Source: Fidelibacterota bacterium SCGC AAA298-D23
GTDB lineage: Bacteria > Fidelibacterota > Marinisomatia > Marinisomatales > Marinisomataceae
Reading direction: 5' to 3'
Length of the DNA stretch: 64,000 bases
Assembly: GCA_000402655.1 (NCBI GenBank)
Contig: AQSI01000004.1
Span: 62,001 to 126,000 of the forward strand
Under the pieces are notes generated by a model. The model ran no database searches and was not told the origin of the DNA. It worked only from the letters and a program-made list of their open reading frames with translations. Of the stretch, positions 54,054 through 63,917 are shown one piece after another (the stretch's first letter is position 1; the number at the start of each line of letters is the position of its first letter). The position numbers and the translations under genes are program-made.

Positions 54054-55903
54054 TAAAAATCGTATCTGTAATCTTTAAGATCAGCATTATCTCTTAATGC
54101 TTGCAACCAATTACCCCAAATAGCATTTTGTCTATCGATAAGTAAACTAAATTTTATAGAATCTTTCTTTTCTTCAAAATCACTCATTACAACGTCACTA
54201 ATATCAATCACTCTTAAAAATGCTTGACCTCTTAAGGTTGGTAGTGGGCCAAGGATATCACCTTCTTTAGCGTCAGCTAGAGCTCCAACTATGAAGTTAC
54301 TTTTACCAATAGATTCAAAGCTACCAATTAAAGCTGAATTTGTTTCAGCAACGTATTCTAAATTTTCATTTTCTTGATATACTTCTGAAAGATTCATTTC
54401 GCCCTGATTATCATCTTTAATAGACTCAGCTAAAGTTTTTATGTGATTTTTTTTGAACTCAGATAAAAATTCGTTCTTTAAATTTTCTTTAGCATCTTCA
54501 AAAGATATAACTGTTTCTTTATCAACTTTATCTAGGAAAAATACTCCATAGAAATTATCGTTTTTAATTGCATCAGAAGTTGAACCTTCAACATTGTTAA
54601 ATGCAAAATTAACTGCGCTTCTTCCTACACCAAAATTATCAACAAAAATTGACTCTTTTCTTAGACCATTAGAATCTTGAATTTCCAATCCTAAGGAATC
54701 AGCTAACATAAAAAATCCAAATTCAGTTGCTTCAAGCGCAAAAATGCTTGCAATATCTTTGAGTTCGTTTTCAGTACCTCTTCCTGGTTGAATGGTTAAA
54801 AGAATATGAGAGGCATTAACTTGATCGTTACCTTCAACGGTACGCTTGTCATTTACTTTTATAACGTGATACCCATATTGAGTTAAAATCGGGCCTACAA
54901 TAGAACCTTTTTCAGCTTCAAAAGATGCTATTTCAAATTCAGGCAGCAACTGACCTTTATTGAACCATCCAAGGTCTCCGCCTTTTAAGTTTTGAGGGTC
55001 AGCACTATTACTAGGATCTTGCGTATATGTATTGGCTAACAAGGCAAAATCTTCGCCATCATTTAGTCTAAAAATTAAATCTTCTGCTTCAAGCTTAACA
55101 CGTAATGAATCTGTTGCATTTGAAATTATTGGCCATTTAACATATTTTAAATACCTTAATTCAGGTTGATCATATTCAGAAATATTTTCATTATAAATAT
55201 TTCTTAATTCATCATCAAATGGTCTATCTGTCAATAATCCATTATAAAAATCTTGATCGATTGCTTTTTCAGTTACGTGAAGAACTTCAATTTTATAGTC
55301 CAGAAATCTTTTTTTGTAATCTTCTAGAACATCACTTGAAGAAATAGCAGCTGAATTTGTAATATATTGCTGTAATTTGTAGCTCGGCAAATAGATATTT
55401 TGCATGAAATTTTCAATCGGTTTCCAGTCGACTTGTCCAGGATTTAATACAGCATCTAAATATTTTTCTAAATCAAACCTTCCAAATGATTGAAAAGCAT
55501 CTGAATTCTGTAAAAACGGGGGAGGGTTGTTTTTCATTTGAAAAAGAACTTCTTCATCGCCAACCACAATTTTGTTCTCAGCGATTTGTTCTTGAATAAT
55601 TAAATCAGCAATCAATCTTTCCCAAACTACAGCTCTAATATATTCTCTTTCCTCATCTGAAATTAAGCGACCAGACTGCTGATCCATTCTATTAATTTCA
55701 TTAGAAACTAATTGATTAAAATCTTCAAATAATATTGGTTTTCCATTTAATGAACCAACTTCATTACCTTGACGACCACTAAAAATGTCAGTGATGCTTG
55801 CACCACCTACTAAACCGCCAATTGCCATGCTCGTAACAAAGAGAACTAAAATAGTCCACATTACTACTTGCATTCTACTTCTCATGTTTGTTATAAGACC
55901 CAT
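54050..55903 (-). CDS. PpiD-like membrane-anchored peptidyl-prolyl isomerase
   Basis: This 617-residue protein has an N-terminal anchor (about 10-33), a SurA_N-like helical domain (about 45-200), and a parvulin domain near 245-360 (GGDLGWFNKGQLLPEFE and GPILTQYGYHVIKVNDKR). A second, degenerate parvulin-like part follows. It resembles PpiD, a chaperone for outer-membrane proteins. Confidence 0.93.
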   Translation of the reverse strand: MGLITNMRSRMQVVMWTILVLFVTSMAIGGLVGGASITDIFSGRQGNEVGSLNGKPILFEDFNQLVSNEINRMDQQSGRLISDEEREYIRAVVWERLIADLIIQEQIAENKIVVGDEEVLFQMKNNPPPFLQNSDAFQSFGRFDLEKYLDAVLNPGQVDWKPIENFMQNIYLPSYKLQQYITNSAAISSSDVLEDYKKRFLDYKIEVLHVTEKAIDQDFYNGLLTDRPFDDELRNIYNENISEYDQPELRYLKYVKWPIISNATDSLRVKLEAEDLIFRLNDGEDFALLANTYTQDPSNSADPQNLKGGDLGWFNKGQLLPEFEIASFEAEKGSIVGPILTQYGYHVIKVNDKRTVEGNDQVNASHILLTIQPGRGTENELKDIASIFALEATEFGFFMLADSLGLEIQDSNGLRKESIFVDNFGVGRSAVNFAFNNVEGSTSDAIKNDNFYGVFFLDKVDKETVISFEDAKENLKNEFLSEFKKNHIKTLAESIKDDNQGEMNLSEVYQENENLEYVAETNSALIGSFESIGKSNFIVGALADAKEGDILGPLPTLRGQAFLRVIDISDVVMSDFEEKKDSIKFSLLIDRQNAIWGNWLQALRDNADLKDYRYDFY

Positions 55904-56005
55904 AGCAAGCGAATTTATAACAGCATCAATGTTTATGCAAATCTATTAAAAAATTGATAATAGAATTTTGAAAAATACTTTAAATTGAATCACTTTCAAA
56001 AAAAC

Positions 56006-57733
56006 ATGAGTAAAACAATACAGAAAATTCAATCATTCTTAAGCCTAAGAAAGCCATCAAATGAAGATGATGAAAAATTTATATCTGGAATTGATTCACC
56101 TTACCAAGCTGCAAAATTAAGAAGTGCGTCAAAAAATAAGACAGTAGATAAATTTCATTCTCCGGTAAGCTTTTCATGGAAAGCATTTTGGAAATCTTTT
56201 ATATATGAAAATTTACCTCCAGTTATTTTTTCACCATTAGCAGCAATATTTCTTGAAGGATCTCTTTCAAGAGCATGGCATGTTTCTCAAAATAGACAGT
56301 TAATTGCAGTATCCACAAAACACCATTCTTTAGAGACAATTCGTAATAATTGGTTGATTATTTATCCTGCATCTTGGTTAATGAATATTGGGCTATTTTT
56401 AGCACTTTTTTCAGAAAAAGAGCTGATTCTCAATATTGATCCATTTCACATGATCCTAGCTTACTTGCTTTTATTTTTTAGAAGATTAATTATTGCTACT
56501 AAGTATGGATATTTTAGACCGGAAGATTTAGAGCGTTTATGTTTACCAGCTCCAGATTGGGATGATAATAAAACTGTCAGAAGATTAATTGCTCAAGGAT
56601 GGATGCGCCCATGGGAGTTTCCAGGATTAATTGAAGATGAATTAACTATTGCTATGGATGAAAATGATATTTGTTTACAAGGAATTCCATTTGAACCAAG
56701 CAAAGAAACAAGAGATAAATTAATTAATGAGTCAAATAATGAACTATTTCCATCTTCTACAAGTTCAACTAAAGAAAATGAACTTCCTTCCGGGTTTATT
56801 CTTTACAATATAATTAATTCAGTTTATAGACTACCTGCGCTCAAATATATGCAGCAATTGACATATTTATGTATGTTATTATTACCTGCAGCAGCATTCT
56901 TGTCAAAATATTTTTATGGAATGGACTTATTTGGAGTGACTCCACAAGAAAAAATTATTTCAGTAGCAACTCTTCTTGGACTTTTCAATGGATTTCAACT
57001 TATGATGTTTGGAATGGTTTGTGCAGCAGACTATGAGAGAAGATATGCTACATCAAAGAAATTAGGGGAGCTAGTGTCTTACCCTGGTTTAAAACTTTCT
57101 TCAATTTTTAAAAGTTTTTATAAAGATAAAAAAGAAGATAGAATTTTTGTCGATTTACAAAAAAGAGTCAATGTGTTTGCTTGGATGAACATGAGAAATG
57201 TTTTACGATCGTTTGGTGAAACATATTATCTTCGAATTCAGGGTTATACTTCAATTTTAATTTTTTATTCCTTGTTATGTGTTGGAATATTAAATCTGAT
57301 AGTATGGACAGGAATGAAGCACCACATTTCCACAGTGTATTTAATTGGAACAGTAATTGTTGCTGTTTCAGTTATTTGCTTATTTGCAATTTCAAAAGCC
57401 ATTCAACTACAATCTCTTAGCGCAAAGCATAGGGATTTTATCAGAAATGAACTTTTCATTATTGAAGAAGAAATTTGGGAGCTCAAGCTTGCTGGTAAGG
57501 GAGAGGAAAGAATTAACGATTTATCGAGCGCAAAAGCCTTATTGCAGCAAGTAGATGAATCTATCAATTATAAAGAGTTGATTTATAAACCAACTACTAT
57601 TTTTGGTTATGCTGCAAACAATGGTGTTATGGGTTCAGTATTGGGCTTAGTATTAACAGGAGTACTTTTTGCTATCCAAGGATTCGTTTCGGTTGGAATA
57701 GTTTATGATTCGATGGGTTGGTTTATTCCATAA
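56006..57733 (+). CDS. unrecognised large polytopic membrane protein
   Basis: From the ATG at 56006 the product is 575 residues; a TTG at 55985 would add seven. A soluble N-terminus is followed by about eight spans in two groups separated by soluble loops. A conserved-looking loop is RPEDLERLCLPAPDWDDNKTVRRLIAQGWMRPWEFPG (roughly residues 171-207). Another soluble, charged stretch (IRNELFIIEEEIWELKLAGKGEERINDL) lies before the final spans. I recognise no family; it is divergent from the PpiD-like gene and precedes a DPP IV gene after 42 bases. Confidence 0.75.
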   Translation: MSKTIQKIQSFLSLRKPSNEDDEKFISGIDSPYQAAKLRSASKNKTVDKFHSPVSFSWKAFWKSFIYENLPPVIFSPLAAIFLEGSLSRAWHVSQNRQLIAVSTKHHSLETIRNNWLIIYPASWLMNIGLFLALFSEKELILNIDPFHMILAYLLLFFRRLIIATKYGYFRPEDLERLCLPAPDWDDNKTVRRLIAQGWMRPWEFPGLIEDELTIAMDENDICLQGIPFEPSKETRDKLINESNNELFPSSTSSTKENELPSGFILYNIINSVYRLPALKYMQQLTYLCMLLLPAAAFLSKYFYGMDLFGVTPQEKIISVATLLGLFNGFQLMMFGMVCAADYERRYATSKKLGELVSYPGLKLSSIFKSFYKDKKEDRIFVDLQKRVNVFAWMNMRNVLRSFGETYYLRIQGYTSILIFYSLLCVGILNLIVWTGMKHHISTVYLIGTVIVAVSVICLFAISKAIQLQSLSAKHRDFIRNELFIIEEEIWELKLAGKGEERINDLSSAKALLQQVDESINYKELIYKPTTIFGYAANNGVMGSVLGLVLTGVLFAIQGFVSVGIVYDSMGWFIP

Positions 57734-57775
57734 ACTATTAGATTATTTTCATTAAAAATCTATATATTCAAAAAT

Positions 57776-60013
57776 ATGAGATATAAATACTTAACTATTA
57801 TTTTAATGTTTAGTGCGCTTTTGGCACAAGATAAAATATCTTTAGAAAGTGTAATTGATGGTACATTTAGAACTGAATCAATTGGAAGATATGATTGGAA
57901 GAATAGTTCTGATTCATATTATTTTTCGGAAAGAGGTGATGAAGGGTTAGAATTTTATGAGTATAATCTTGCTTCGAATGATACTTTAAAAGCTTTTACA
58001 GTCAAAAAGAATATCATTAGCAATTTTTCGTATTCGTTTAGCCCAGATCAAACAAAGTTGCTTTTGAAAAAGAATTCAGTAAAACTATGGAGACATTCGT
58101 CTTATGGTTCATATTATGTGTACGATATATCGTCAGAATCTTTGACCCCTGTCACTACTGATCCTGATAGTTTAAGAAATGTAAAATTTTCTCCAGATTC
58201 TAATAAGCTAGCATTCGTTCGAAATGATAATAATCTATACCTTTTTGATTTAATTAATGAAGTCGAAGAACAGCTTACCTATGATGGAAGTGAAGATATT
58301 TTAAACGGACATTTTGGATGGGTTTATGAGGAAGAATTTGGTACTTATGATTCATATAAATGGAGTCCTAATAGTGAATATATTGCGTTTATTAGAGAAG
58401 ACCAAACGTACGTTAAAGAGTATGCTTTGGTTGATTATGAAGCACAATATCCGGTTGTTAAGTACATCAGGTATCCAAAGACCGGAGAAGATAATCCTCT
58501 TGTTTCAATTAGTATATTAGATTTAAAAAATAAAGAATACAGATCTATCAATTTACCAGATACTGCATATTATATTCCCGATATCATTTGGCAAGCAAAT
58601 TCATCAAATCTTTACTTCGCTACTTTGAATAGGAAGCAAAATGATTGGAATTTATACAAATATGATTTTGCAACCAATAGTGGTGAATTAATATTAAATG
58701 ACTCAAATGATTCATGGATTGATAAAAAATCATTTTTTTCACCTCCTAATAATGCTACTTGGGCAAGCAGAGGTGGATTTAGTTTTGCAATAATGGAAAA
58801 TGGAGAACTTATATGGATATCAGAAAAAGATGGTTATAAACATATTTATCGTAATCGGTCAGACGGTAGACCAATAAATCAAATTACAAGAGGAGAGTGG
58901 GAAGTTAATAGTATAAATGCAATTGATACCGCAAATGATATTATATATTTTTCTGCTAAAAAAGAGACCGAAACAGAAAATCATATATATTCCGTAAGAT
59001 TAAATGGTTCTAGACTCAAAAGAATTACAAAAGAAAAAGGATCTCATTCATCATCATTTTCTCCAACTTTAAATTATTTTATTAATAATTATTCAAGCTT
59101 TACTATTCCACCTAAAACTTTTTTAAAAGATCAAAATGGAAAAAATATAAGACTCTTGAGGGATACTGATAAATCAAAATTTGATGAGTTTGGATTAACT
59201 TATCCTCAGCTTATTAATATTTTTACGGAAGACGGTACAAGACTTAATGCTTTAATTACATATCCTCATAATTTCGATCCAATGAATCAATACCCAGTTA
59301 TTTTGTATAATTATGGAGGGCCAGGATCGCAATTAGTATCTAATAGATGGGGTGCAGGAAATCATATATTACATCAATATTTTGCCAGCAGAGATTATAT
59401 CATCTTTTCATTTGATAACCGAGGTACAGGCGGAAGAGGAAAAGCTTTTAAAGATTTGGCTTATGGTGATTATGGAAAATATCTTGTAAAGGATCATATT
59501 GAAGCAGCAAAATATTTACAAGGTCTTCCTTATGTTGACGGTGATAATATCGGAATATGGGGCTGGAGTGGAGGTGGTTATTTGACGAACATGTGTATGA
59601 CTTTAGCCAGCGATTATTTCAAAGCTGGTATATCTATTGCTCCAAATGTAGAGCCGTTACTGTATGACACAATTTGGACAGAAAGATATATGGGATTAGT
59701 AGAAGAAAATCCAAAAGGATATAAAAATGCCTCCGTACTTACACATGTAGATAAAGCCAAAGGACATCTACTTCAGATACATGGAAATGCAGACGATAAT
59801 GTTCATCATCAGCATTCGATAAAGCTTGCTAAAGCGTATGCAGAACAAGGTAAAGATATGGAAATGTTTATTTATTCAAATGCTAATCATGGAATGTCAA
59901 ATAACAATTTTTTAAGCGAAAATTATCCAGCTGATGGGTGGAAAAATAGATACCATCTTTATAAGAAGATGGCTGATTTCTTCATGGAGCATTTAGTTAC
60001 AGATAATTTTTAA
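57776..60013 (+). CDS. secreted dipeptidyl peptidase IV (S9B)
   Basis: This 745-residue protein has a signal peptide (1-18, SALLAQ), a beta-propeller (about 40-480), and an alpha/beta-hydrolase domain with GWSGGGY (about 607-613, nucleophile Ser), NADDNVH (acid) and NANHGM (catalytic His). The double glutamate motif GWVYEEEF in the propeller binds the substrate amino terminus. It cuts dipeptides after proline or alanine in the periplasm. Its stop shares TTAA with the convergent gene. Confidence 0.95.
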   Translation: MRYKYLTIILMFSALLAQDKISLESVIDGTFRTESIGRYDWKNSSDSYYFSERGDEGLEFYEYNLASNDTLKAFTVKKNIISNFSYSFSPDQTKLLLKKNSVKLWRHSSYGSYYVYDISSESLTPVTTDPDSLRNVKFSPDSNKLAFVRNDNNLYLFDLINEVEEQLTYDGSEDILNGHFGWVYEEEFGTYDSYKWSPNSEYIAFIREDQTYVKEYALVDYEAQYPVVKYIRYPKTGEDNPLVSISILDLKNKEYRSINLPDTAYYIPDIIWQANSSNLYFATLNRKQNDWNLYKYDFATNSGELILNDSNDSWIDKKSFFSPPNNATWASRGGFSFAIMENGELIWISEKDGYKHIYRNRSDGRPINQITRGEWEVNSINAIDTANDIIYFSAKKETETENHIYSVRLNGSRLKRITKEKGSHSSSFSPTLNYFINNYSSFTIPPKTFLKDQNGKNIRLLRDTDKSKFDEFGLTYPQLINIFTEDGTRLNALITYPHNFDPMNQYPVILYNYGGPGSQLVSNRWGAGNHILHQYFASRDYIIFSFDNRGTGGRGKAFKDLAYGDYGKYLVKDHIEAAKYLQGLPYVDGDNIGIWGWSGGGYLTNMCMTLASDYFKAGISIAPNVEPLLYDTIWTERYMGLVEENPKGYKNASVLTHVDKAKGHLLQIHGNADDNVHHQHSIKLAKAYAEQGKDMEMFIYSNANHGMSNNNFLSENYPADGWKNRYHLYKKMADFFMEHLVTDNF

Positions 60014-61602
60014 TTTTCAGATTGCATTGCAATTTTTTGGAATTGTTGCATTGCAGTTTCGTGATTTGACGTAATATTAATAAGCTTATCTGCCCATGGT
60101 AAATTTTCATTTTCTACTAAACTCTGTAATCTATCTATACTGTGAGTAAACATTTTTGGAAGGAAGGTAGGAGTTGGAGATCCTCCGGTACCTTTAGCTT
60201 TTGTTTGATGCTTATAAGGATCTGGCGCTCGTAGAATATAGCTAACAACCATTTTATAATGATCTATTCGATGTTGAATAATCCATCTTACTGCACTAGC
60301 TAAGATTTTTTTATTGTCATTACTAGATTCGATCTTTGAAAAATAATTTGAGTTTTGAATAATATTTCTTGTTTTAACAATCATGGCATGATGCGCAGGA
60401 GGTCTGTATCCAACTCTAAATGATTTTAGTAATTTTGTTAGTGAATCAACTTCAACATTTTTTGGTAAATCGTCAGAGCTTACATATCCTTTATCTAACA
60501 CTCCTTTAATCATAGATTTATCAACTAATTCATCTGCGATATATGCGTGAGTATGATTACCAACGCCAGTAATTTCATCTGCGATGGGATGATATGAGCT
60601 GTTTGCACCAGTTTGGCCGTGTAAATTTGATAAATAGCAACCTTTAGAGTCATAATTTTCGTTAAATATATCTCCACAATTTTCAAAAAATAAACCCTCT
60701 TCAGGATAGATACTTCCTTGATTTCCAAATAGGCCTTGAATAAAAATCCTTACTTCTTTATTGTAAAGTAATGGTTCACTTACTTTCCACATCGCATTAA
60801 ATAATTGATTAGACTGCATAGTAGCTAATTCAATTTTTTCAAGATTTTCTTTAATATCTACTCCTTCAACTGCTAAAAGAGCATTTCCAATTAACATATT
60901 AGATGTTCTTTCCATTGCGAGATGTGTCATTCTGAATCCTTGTTCGTTTCCATCTAAATCATGGAAAGCGACTAAAGGCTTAATTGACCTTATATAATCT
61001 ATATTTTTACTTAAATCATCATAATTATCTAATTCTTGATTTGGAAGAATTCCAGAACGTAATACATAATCTGCAGCATACTCAAATTCAGGTTGTTGAC
61101 CCGTAATTCTTGAAGATAGTAAAAGCAATCCTGATAGTGGCCATGGAATGAACGAACAAGCTTTCTTTTCACCGTTAAAAATTGGCTCAATTTTAATTCC
61201 ATTTGCTAACCATGAGGACCAACACCGTACGTTTGCAATTAATTCAGCTGATTCTTTTGTTGGATTAGCAATATGATTTTGTACATCTAAAATAAATTTA
61301 TCCATTAATCCATCATCAATTAATTTTACTTCATCATAAAGTGCATTCTGTCCAATTAAACCTGTTTTAGAATTATTGTGCACGGTCATTTCTAGTGCAA
61401 TATCCGATAATATGTTATAAGGAGCTGGAAGTTTTTTTAAAGTCGAATATGGTAAGGTTGAATTAGGTTGCCATATTAATTCTGATGTTTGTTGAATTAA
61501 GTTTGCATCAAAATCTAAACCAAACAAATGTTCATTAAATTGAATTCCATTTCCAAGATATGGAAAGTGATCATTTGTGTTAATTAAAATATTAGATTTC
61601 AT
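60010..61602 (-). CDS. indoleamine-2,3-dioxygenase-like heme protein
   Basis: From ATG 61602 the protein is 530 residues. Motifs in order fit the IDO family: RPPAHHAMI (about 400-408), HRIDHYKMVVSYIL with the likely heme-ligating His448, and KGTGGSPTPTFLPKM (about 470-484), equivalent to the substrate loop of human IDO. The N-terminus LPYSTLKKLPAPYNILSDIALEM also fits. It is longer than most IDOs. Tryptophan to N-formylkynurenine is the family reaction, but relatives act on other indoles. It overlaps the TlpA-like gene by 11 bases. Confidence 0.85.
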   Translation of the reverse strand: MKSNILINTNDHFPYLGNGIQFNEHLFGLDFDANLIQQTSELIWQPNSTLPYSTLKKLPAPYNILSDIALEMTVHNNSKTGLIGQNALYDEVKLIDDGLMDKFILDVQNHIANPTKESAELIANVRCWSSWLANGIKIEPIFNGEKKACSFIPWPLSGLLLLSSRITGQQPEFEYAADYVLRSGILPNQELDNYDDLSKNIDYIRSIKPLVAFHDLDGNEQGFRMTHLAMERTSNMLIGNALLAVEGVDIKENLEKIELATMQSNQLFNAMWKVSEPLLYNKEVRIFIQGLFGNQGSIYPEEGLFFENCGDIFNENYDSKGCYLSNLHGQTGANSSYHPIADEITGVGNHTHAYIADELVDKSMIKGVLDKGYVSSDDLPKNVEVDSLTKLLKSFRVGYRPPAHHAMIVKTRNIIQNSNYFSKIESSNDNKKILASAVRWIIQHRIDHYKMVVSYILRAPDPYKHQTKAKGTGGSPTPTFLPKMFTHSIDRLQSLVENENLPWADKLINITSNHETAMQQFQKIAMQSEN

Positions 61603-62224
61603 TTTTACCAATGAGGTTTTCAATAAATTTGAAAACAGAATCGTCATTCCAAAAAGCGCTTCCAAGATCCTTTACAATAACTTCTCCATCAGAATTAATA
61701 ATGAAGGTAGTAGGAATACCTGAAGTTGCAAAGAATTCATCATCTGTGATAATCTTGTAAATTGGCAGTTGTTGAAGACTTTCGTCTTTTGGTATATAAT
61801 TTTTTATTGTCTCTAATTTTTCTCGAGATAAATATAAAAATATAATATCTTCTTCATCTTTGAAATTTTCATACAACTCAGCCATGTAGGGCATTTCGGC
61901 TAAACAAGGATTACACCAAGTTGCCCAATAGTTGATAAAAAGATTTTTACCCTTAAAATCTTGAATAGTGAAAATATTATTTTCAAGATCGGAGAATTGT
62001 AGCACATTGCTATCGAAATCTATTGTTGTAACTTTCATATCTTGAGCTGATGGCGGTTCAAGTTTGGGAGCTTCGATTACTTCATTTAAATACATAACTG
62101 ATAAGTCTTTGTAGTATTCTTTATATTTCTTTAAATCGTTATTTACTTCATTGAATTTGTACGATAAAAAGACGATACAAATGGACATTCCAGCAATGAT
62201 AATTTTTAGTATTTTAGGATTCAT
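61592..62224 (-). CDS. TlpA-like membrane-anchored thioredoxin
   Basis: This 210-residue protein has an N-terminal anchor (about 6-24) and a thioredoxin fold with YWATWCNPCLAEMP (CxxC at about 108-111) and the cis-proline SGIPTTFIIN. It reduces or isomerises periplasmic disulfides, often during cytochrome assembly. The overlap with the heme dioxygenase-like gene suggests a functional link. Confidence 0.92.
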   Translation of the reverse strand: MNPKILKIIIAGMSICIVFLSYKFNEVNNDLKKYKEYYKDLSVMYLNEVIEAPKLEPPSAQDMKVTTIDFDSNVLQFSDLENNIFTIQDFKGKNLFINYWATWCNPCLAEMPYMAELYENFKDEEDIIFLYLSREKLETIKNYIPKDESLQQLPIYKIITDDEFFATSGIPTTFIINSDGEVIVKDLGSAFWNDDSVFKFIENLIGKNEI

Positions 62225-62277
62225 TATTTTTGATATTATATAGTTTTTTTGAAGAAAATACTTAAATTTTAAAAATT

Positions 62278-62388
62278 ATGAAATGTTTAAAATGCAAACA
62301 TACTTGGGTAAGAACCAAGTGGTATGAGTATATTAGTTTTCTTGCAAAATGCACTAAATGTGGTAGCAGATTTATTTTAAGATACTAA
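62278..62388 (+). CDS. 36-residue zinc-ribbon microprotein
   Basis: ATG at 62278 opens 36 codons with two CxxC pairs (CLKC at 3-6 and CTKC at 25-28), a classic zinc ribbon. The stop is at 62386-62388, 7 bases before ogt. Its length is below normal ORF cut-offs. No further function can be assigned. Confidence 0.6.
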   Translation: MKCLKCKHTWVRTKWYEYISFLAKCTKCGSRFILRY

Positions 62389-62395
62389 TTAATTC

Positions 62396-62890
62396 ATGAA
62401 TCAAAAAATTTTTCAAGTCGATAACCTTCATTATCATTTTAAAATTACTTATAGTAAAAACAAGCTATATAATCTCTCTTTCTCAGAGGATAAAAATAAT
62501 TTAATTGAAAAGCAGCTATCGCTAAAAATTTCAAATAATACAACCTCAAAATTTGCTAAAGAAGTTCAAAATCAGTTGAATGCTTATTTTCAAAGGAGAT
62601 TGAAAAAATTTGATATTCCAGTTCATATTGAAGGTTCAGAGTTTTCATTAAAAGTTTTTAAGGAAATGTCCAAAATTCCTTATGGAAAAACAAAAAGTTA
62701 TAAGCAGGTTGCTGAAAAAATTAAAGAGCCTAAATCTGCTAGAGCAGTCGGTAGAGTAAGCGGATCCAATAAAATCCCTATTATCATACCATGTCACAGA
62801 ATAGTTGGAAGTAATGGAGAGCTTGTAGGTTATAGCGGTGGAGGTGGATTGCTATTTAAATCGTATTTACAATTATTGGAGAAATCATGA
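62396..62890 (+). CDS. ogt: methylated-DNA-protein cysteine methyltransferase
   Basis: This 164-residue protein ends with the active-site motif IIIPCHRIVGSNGELVGYSGG (about 131-151, alkyl-acceptor Cys) and has IPYGKTKSYKQVAEKI and SARAVGRVSGSNKIP upstream. It removes O6-methyl groups from guanine in one suicide step. Overlaps the next gene by 4 bases. Confidence 0.96.
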   Translation: MNQKIFQVDNLHYHFKITYSKNKLYNLSFSEDKNNLIEKQLSLKISNNTTSKFAKEVQNQLNAYFQRRLKKFDIPVHIEGSEFSLKVFKEMSKIPYGKTKSYKQVAEKIKEPKSARAVGRVSGSNKIPIIIPCHRIVGSNGELVGYSGGGGLLFKSYLQLLEKS

Positions 62891-63867
62891 AAAAAATATT
62901 ACTAGTATTAATTTTTTCTCAGATTATAGCTCAGGAAGCGTTAAATGAAACCATTATTTTTGAGAGCAGAAATCCATTTTCTTTTGAAGAGGTAATTACT
63001 GATCTTGATAATCAAGAAATACAAATTGTTTCAGGAATTTTAGGATTTCCAGCAGATTTTGACGCAGAAAAAAAATACCCCCTTATTATCGGAGTTGCAG
63101 GCAGTTTAAACTGGGGTCCACATCATTTAAAATATTTAGAAATGTATCGTTCATTAGGGTTTGCTACGTTTCAATTACAAAGTTTTGATAGTAGAGATAT
63201 ACAGTCTACAGTTGGAAGTCAGGTAGAAGTTACTTCAGCAATGATGATTCTTGATAGTTATCTTGCGCTTGAAACGTTGTCAACACATCCTAATATTGAT
63301 ATAAATAAAGCTGGAATAACAGGATGGAGCTTAGGAGGCACTGTCTCGCTCTATTCTGCCTGGATACCATTAATTAATGCTATCAATAATGGAAAATTTA
63401 GATTTGCAGCTCATTTACCAATTTATCCTGGATGTTTAGCATACCCTTATCCTGATGAATCAATGATTTTTAGTCAAGCACCAGTGCATATTTTGATTGG
63501 TGAGTTGGATGATTGGGTACCTGCTTCTGCATGTATGAATTTTTTAGATAAGTTGGGTGAAAGTGGATTATCACATAACATAGATATTACTATTTATGAA
63601 GATGCTCACCACTCTTTTGATAGAGAAATGGAGTTAACTACAATAGGGCACGGTTATACACTTGGTGATTGCTTCTTTCCTATGAATGATGAAGGTACCT
63701 TATTTTTAAGTGAATTTTGGAAAATTCCAATTAATTCTCCCATAATGCAAGAGTTGGCATTATTGACCTGCGCAGGAAGAGGACCAACAATGGGTGGGAA
63801 TGAGGAAGCTAGAGAAAAATCATTTAAATTTGCCGCAGATTTTTTTAACAAAAATTTAATGAATTAA
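62887..63867 (+). CDS. secreted alpha/beta hydrolase (dienelactone-hydrolase-like)
   Basis: This 326-residue protein has a signal peptide (1-15, FSQIIAQ) and a hydrolase fold with ITGWSLGGTVSLY (about 143-155, nucleophile Ser), GELDDWVPA (acid) and DAHHSFD (His). The substrate is unknown. Confidence 0.88.
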   Translation: MKKILLVLIFSQIIAQEALNETIIFESRNPFSFEEVITDLDNQEIQIVSGILGFPADFDAEKKYPLIIGVAGSLNWGPHHLKYLEMYRSLGFATFQLQSFDSRDIQSTVGSQVEVTSAMMILDSYLALETLSTHPNIDINKAGITGWSLGGTVSLYSAWIPLINAINNGKFRFAAHLPIYPGCLAYPYPDESMIFSQAPVHILIGELDDWVPASACMNFLDKLGESGLSHNIDITIYEDAHHSFDREMELTTIGHGYTLGDCFFPMNDEGTLFLSEFWKIPINSPIMQELALLTCAGRGPTMGGNEEAREKSFKFAADFFNKNLMN

Positions 63868-63917
63868 CTTTTTTAAAAAATTCTCTTAAAAAGATAATTT
63901 ATTTGTTAGTTTTCAGT

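Noticed and set aside
61603..61665. Longer start for the IDO-like gene
   Set aside because: The extra 21 residues are out-of-frame translation of the TlpA-like gene.
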